Source: Dysidea avara (taxonomy: Eukaryota > Porifera > Demospongiae > Dictyoceratida > Dysideidae). From it: a stretch of 64,000 nt of DNA. The stretch spans positions 24,527,053 through 24,591,052 of the forward strand of contig NC_089274.1 of NCBI RefSeq assembly GCF_963678975.1, given 5' to 3'. Position 1 is the stretch's first letter. The number at the start of each line of letters is the position of its first letter. Below, one piece after another: positions 59,717 through 64,000 of this stretch. Below the pieces are notes generated by a model, which did no database searches, was not told where the DNA came from, and saw nothing but the letters and a program-made list of their open reading frames with translations. A program made the position numbers and the translations under genes.

Positions 59717-60909
59717 CTAGATGCACTTGTGATGGACAATGGTTGGACCATTCTCATCATAGTCTTGTTTGCTGATACACATTTGAGGAAAGTGTGATGA
59801 ACAACCCAACAATGAACCACCTAGCCATGTGAACTGTTTCCGTGCTGGAGGAGCAATGATCTTGATCTTTGCTGTAGATGGTGCCAGTTTGGTAAGTTCT
59901 TCATGCAACCTATCAACTATTCCTGGGAACATAGTATTCCCTCCTGACACCAAAATATTAGCATATGGATCTCCTCATCACATTTCATAATAGCCTGATA
60001 GCAAAGTTCATGAATACCAGGAGAATTAATGCCTATAAGAGATGGATTAAACAAGACCTCAGGACACTGCCATTGTTCCTTCTCAATAGTGACATATTGT
60101 CTGTCAGGACATTCATATGACTTGGGGGTGTTAGTAGAATCAGTTGATGTAGCAACATAGCAAAGACGTTCCTTTATGTCAGATACTACATTAGGGTTAA
60201 TGGGATAGTTAGGATAACGTTCTTGCAAAATTTTTTGAAGATGGTTGTTTATATCACGTCCACCTAAATCTAGTTACATACATGCATGAGGGATGTAGTG
60301 ACTGTTATACACAGGAATGATGTGTGATACTGTGTGCCCAGAATTGATAGCAATTCCAGTTTCTAAACTCCACCCCCGCAAAGACAAGGGATCCTCACAG
60401 GCTACATACATTGCTGGAATTTTGAATGTTTCAAACATAATCTGAGTCATCTTTTCTCTGTGAGGCTTGGGGTTGTTTGGAGGCTCTGTCAATAGCACCG
60501 GATACTACATGAATTTATTATGAAAAATATGATGCCAGATCTAAAAAAAATTATATTGTTTATATATTATGTAATTATTTCTCTTACCGTTTGCATGTCA
60601 TCCCAATTTTGAACAATCTCATGATCAATGGGATGAGTTAGTTCGAGATCAAGACCATTTTTATATTTATACTCAGCTTCATCACCTACAAATTTCTTTG
60701 CTTCCATTGATTCCTGTGCATGAGGCGTTCCTACTATATACAGAAGGAAAGACAGATGTGGGATGATCACCAGCAGCAAAACCAGCTTTAATATGATATG
60801 ATCCATTCTTCACAACAACAATGACATCATCATCATCATCATCATCATCATCATTATCAGAGCCTTGACAGTCAGTCTGTGTGTGTACAACATAAAAATA
60901 CTGAACCAA
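59717..60909 (-). pseudogene. Actin-family pseudogene (third paralogue)
   Basis: Two exons match actin-like genes 1 and 2: about 60590-60900 (VIVVVKNGSYHIKAGFAAGD ... NWDDMQT, same intron position) and 59717-60540 (IWHHIFHNKF ... PTIVHHKCI). The coding sense is broken several times: a 4-bp TATA insertion after FPSV in exon 1, an in-frame TAG after HNKFM, an in-frame TAA after PHACM near 60275, and a small deletion with frame change after KCDEEIH near 59970. The phosphate loop 2 region reads NSGHTVSH, so D154 and D157 are also lost. Before the breaks it carried a poly-Asp tract of about ten residues encoded by a (GAT)n run at about 60824-60860. The high remaining similarity ([27 protein letters not shown]) shows it is close to paralogue 2 and decayed recently. 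Confidence 0.88.
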
Positions 60910-60972
60910 AAATTAAAAAAGTGTATAGCTAGCTGTACAAAACCAAACAAACTAGTATATTAAAATTTAATA

Positions 60973-61164
60973 ATGAAGTAGGGATCCAAGTGATAAAAAA
61001 TTAAACAAGAGATGAATGATGGTATTACAGCATAACTGGGTGGGAAAATGCATTGAACAAATAATTATATGCTATAATATGCCAATCTAGCCACCGAGCT
61101 ATGCTGTAATATCATCATTCATCTCTTGCTTCACTACTTTTTATCACTTGGATCCCTACTTCAT
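60973..61164. mobile_element. Small MITE with long inverted repeats (ATGAAGTAGGGATCC)
   Basis: ATGAAGTAGGGATCCAAGTG followed by ATAAAAA and AAGAGATGAATGATG is mirrored at the right end (CATCATTCATCTCTTG, then CACTTGGATCCCTACTTCAT), about 65 bp arms around an AT-rich centre. No coding capacity; superfamily not determined. Confidence 0.85.
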
Positions 61165-61293
61165 TTTGAGTTAATTATTATAATTTTATATACTACTAGT
61201 AACTTTAGTTTTTTTAACCAAAACATCTCATATGTTTGGTTAAGTTGTAGCATAGTGAAATTATAAGTAAATTACTGTACTAAAAGCAATCTA

Positions 61294-61480
61294 CAGTGTT
61301 CCCTTGATTATCCGAACCTCTATTATCCAAACACACTCGATTATCCAAACAGTAGATATGACTGCTGTATTAGAGTATTTTGTCTAAGGTGCATGTTCTA
61401 TTAGAGTATTTAAATCAATGGGCTTTGATTATCTACACATGCCTTGGTCACAAGGGGGTCAGATCATTGAGGGAGCACCG
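61294..61480. mobile_element. pogo-like MITE (CAGTGTTCCCTTGATTATCC ends)
   Basis: Left end CAGTGTTCCCTTGATTATCC, right end GATCATTGAGGGAGCACCG, with TA on both sides. Contains TTATCCAAAC repeats and two TTAGAGTATTT motifs (61360 and 61397), as in the related element at 29016-29246. Confidence 0.82.
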
Positions 61481-62261
61481 TATTAAAGTGATAAAATTAA
61501 ATTACGAAAAGGCCACATGTGAACTTGAGAAGTTTGCGAAGATTTTACTATACTTTGTTCTTGGCAAAATGTACTGGCATATATGTCCAATACATTTCTA
61601 TTGAAAAAAGCTATTAAAACTATAAAACAACTATTAAAAGTGAAATTCATTATTGTGTACCACCTACCTTGTGTCTGTTTAGTAGCTTTCTGGGTGTGAT
61701 ATGTCTAGAGCAACTCTTTGCAAGCACAATGATGCCAATTCATGGAAATTTTGGTGCCTCAAACTGGCCTCAACCAATGCAGTGTACCAAATTCTTCCAC
61801 ACCTTTTATATTGGGTATCTTGGGGCTATGTAGTGAATGGCATAATGACCCATGACACACGTGATAGATGACTCAGATTCCGGATTTGGAAAGAGCAGAG
61901 AATGGTAATTAAATGAGCTATAGCTAGAAGGAAATCAGAGGAAATTTAAGCACATCATTTTGAGGTTGAAAATTACTTTCTTGTTCTTTGGTGAATTAAA
62001 TGGCAAACATTTGGAATATACCCATTAACCCCCACTACATTAGTGTTATACTGAAATAAAAACATTGTGAATTAGCTCTACAGGTTAGTTTGTGAATTTA
62101 GGTTTCACAATGTTTCATCTCCATATATAATTATATTATAACGGAGGTGCTAATGCATCCCTACTATCTTAGAAACCAATTCTCAATATTCTAGTAGTCC
62201 ATAGTTAGGGTCTGGGTTCAGCTTTAGCTAGTAGTGTTTGGATTAGATCACTATATATTTA
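61481..62261. other. Intergenic DNA
   Basis: No gene or repeat boundary recognised. Confidence 0.5.
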
Positions 62262-62390
62262 GCAGCTGGCATAGTGGTTAGGATAATGAAAAGTGATGAA
62301 ATTGGGCTCAGAAACCTCTACATTGTTTTTCTTTTTTTAAAAGTAAAGTCACAAAAGGCATACCCTGAAATTTACAGCACTTCTGCTAAC
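62262..62390 (+). repeat. tRNA-derived SINE head, copy 1
   Basis: AGCTGGCATAGTGGTTAGGA resembles a tRNA A box and TGGGCTCAGAAACCTC, about 35 bp later, a worn B box. It is followed by a tail containing AAAGTCACAAAAGGCAT, which also follows the related copy at 62985. It is not a functional tRNA gene, as the arms do not pair. Confidence 0.55.
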
Positions 62391-62984
62391 GTCCATTTTT
62401 CCTCAAATGAATTTTATATGCACATTTGTTGGTTGTGTCATGCCATAGATCCTGTTGCCTAACCAGTTATCTCATATGATCATATCATGTCAAATCGAGA
62501 TACGTACCCTAACCAGCTATGGTATCATGATACACACACTTGACAGTTGAGTTGAGGTCACCAAAATGGTAACCCACAGATATAGCATTGAACACTCACT
62601 AGTTGAGTCACTATGAAACGTTTTCTTTATCTCAGTTTGGGTAAAGGTAAGTTTATACTAATTTCACAATGCTTCATGCCTGTGGGTACCCTTGCACGTA
62701 TATGTTGATAACCACAATTGGTTCCACAGATAGTAGCGCACCCTCTACTAAGGAATCATTTCTCACAATTGGTAGTCCAAAGTCAGGGTTAGGGTTTGGG
62801 TTCAGAATATAGGCTAAATCACTATTTCCATATTATCTTGCATTAAAGTACATCTACTCCATGTACACTGAGTTTTGGAATGATTTGGACACTTTTATAA
62901 TTATACCTGTGCGTTATAATCACATATGATTTCTGCACAGTACACAATACAATAATAATAGTCTAAAATTCAGTGTTCTGATAG

Positions 62985-63115
62985 CTGGTAGCGGTGGTAC
63001 AGTGGTTAGGGCTCTGATGCATTACGAAAAGTCCTGGGATGGAGCTCAGAAATCTCACATTTTATTTTCATTTTTATTACCAAGTTTTAAGCTAAAGTCA
63101 CAAAAGGCATCAAAT
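62985..63115 (+). repeat. tRNA-derived SINE head, copy 2
   Basis: TAGCGGTGGTACAGTGGTTA then GGGCTCTGATGC (A-box region), then GGAGCTCAGAAATCTC (worn B box), then AAAGTCACAAAAGGCATC as in copy 1. Both 0.1-kb units have the same orientation and lie 0.7 kb apart. A second pair of similar texts (TTTCTAGTAG / AGTCAGGGTTAGGGTTTGG) also flanks them, so a larger direct duplication (about 62090-62390 and 62650-63115) is likely. Confidence 0.55.
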
Positions 63116-63205
63116 GTTGTGAAATTAGTGCTACTTGGTAGGTAAAGGATACCCTAGGCTGCGAACGATACACCACACATTTAAGAAATCTACTGAGTTG
63201 ACTAC

Positions 63206-63770
63206 AGGGGCATAGCCAGGATTTTTAGAAGGGGAATTCCAACAGCAGTATTGAGTTACCAGAAGCTAGGGGTACAGCCCCCAGCTGCTGAGAGACTTTC
63301 ATGAATCAAAACTCAGCCAAATTGCTATATTTTATGCAAGAAGTACATTAACTATAGTGCATATAAGTACCCCTGGTAGTACTAGATAAAGCTACCTAGA
63401 GGAAACAGACAGGACACATATAGTAATCTGCAAGTGATAGTTATCTCACTGGTATAGGAGCCATGAATCCACTGATACAAATGATACAATCAAAACAGTA
63501 CAACTGCAAATATGCGTAGCATGGGTTCATTTTGCATAACACAAGTTATAAATTACTAGACTTTAAACACTGCACACCAAAGCTATATAGCAGTTTAAGG
63601 TCATGCATTTAATGTTAGAATGCCTGAAAAACTTCACTAATGAAGTCCTTAACATATGGATATTTACATGCATGTTCTATTAGAGTATACGTGACTGTTT
63701 TATTAGAGCATATCGATCTTTTTAACAAGTTTTGAAGAGGGCTCATGTTCCCTCTGTAAATCCTTCCCTG
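63206..63770. mobile_element. Possible hAT-like element (CAGGGGCATAGCCAGG left end)
   Basis: CAGGGGCATAGCCAGGATTT followed by a G-rich stretch is a typical left end of hAT-derived MITEs. The right end near 63765 (TCCTTCCCTG) is only weakly similar. The interior has two dispersed TATTAGAG motifs (63678, 63700). Confidence 0.4.
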
Positions 63771-63865
63771 TGAGAGATGAATGCAAGCCGAGTTAATCAA
63801 TTGTTGTGCTGTGCCCTCGGCTGTACGTGCCATAGGTAGTATAGTATGACTATACTATCTATCAT

Positions 63866-64000
63866 AGGCGGCGGAAAGGGGGGCTAGGGGGCTTAGCCCC
63901 CCCTCAGAATGATATCACACCGAAATTGTCTTTCTTGGAGTGGGGCTGAAAACTTTGATAAAGATCGCCGTCGAGATACTCTAATAAAGCAGTCACTCTA
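63866..64000. mobile_element. Left part of a MITE cut by the window edge (GGCGGCGGAAAGGGGG)
   Basis: GGCGGCGGAAAGGGGGGCTA then GGGGGCTTAGCCCCCCC is the typical G-rich start of a hAT-like MITE. A pair of TCTAATAAAGCAGTCA motifs starts at about 63976. The right end lies outside the window. Confidence 0.5.

Noticed and set aside
62262-63060. Possible tRNA genes
   Set aside because: A- and B-box-like texts are present, but acceptor, anticodon and T arms do not pair, and the flanks repeat as in SINEs.

Overview
The window looks like nuclear DNA of an early-branching animal, most likely a demosponge. This is inferred from intron-rich genes of metazoan type (a SEC14-like GOLD protein, APMAP, STK19, a tyrosine-kinase-like kinase, a probable Bcl-2 relative), a mix of very short introns (50-70 nt) and multi-kilobase introns, AT-rich intergenic DNA, and a dense load of small non-autonomous DNA transposons. 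No species can be fixed from the sequence alone. I see no CRISPR array, operon, rRNA, credible tRNA gene or clear retrovirus-like element.

Layout. 1-2 kb: the last exon of an unknown gene (+), facing a single-exon probable Bcl-2-family gene (-). 2-6.1 kb: a dispersed repeat, a 2.6 kb minisatellite with about 31-bp units, and a palindromic foldback element. 7.0-19.5 kb: a complete 15-exon SEC14-like gene (-, 454 aa) that can be rebuilt phase-perfectly, with its introns full of MITEs. 21.2-30.3 kb: a divergently transcribed complete 7-exon APMAP gene (+, 412 aa). 30.3-33.4 kb: repeats. 33.5-34.5 kb: an intronless gene joining a ubiquitin-like domain to a PARP/ART-like domain. 35.4-36.6 kb: divergent actin paralogue 1 (-). 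37-41 kb: MITEs and palindromic minisatellites. 41.1-42.2 kb: a TKL-type kinase (-). 42.5-47.1 kb: repeats. 47.4-51.7 kb: an unrecognised multi-exon gene (-), head-to-head (124 bp) with a complete 5-exon STK19 (+, 261 aa; 51.8-54.5 kb). 55.1-58.9 kb: actin paralogue 2 (-, 416 aa, with a novel N-terminal extension). 59.7-60.9 kb: a broken third actin paralogue (-). 60.9-64 kb: repeats only.

How the genes relate. SEC14-like/APMAP and unknown/STK19 are two divergent pairs that may share control regions. The three actin-like copies lie on the same strand, share an intron at the same place, and have lost residues of the actin ATPase site, so they form a local lineage-specific family. The most striking non-gene signal is a near-palindromic motif of about 27 bp (core CTCTATTAGAG) found at roughly 32 places. 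It sits inside unrelated transposon families (hAT-like and pogo-like MITEs, a SINE-like repeat) and also alone, often as tandem pairs.
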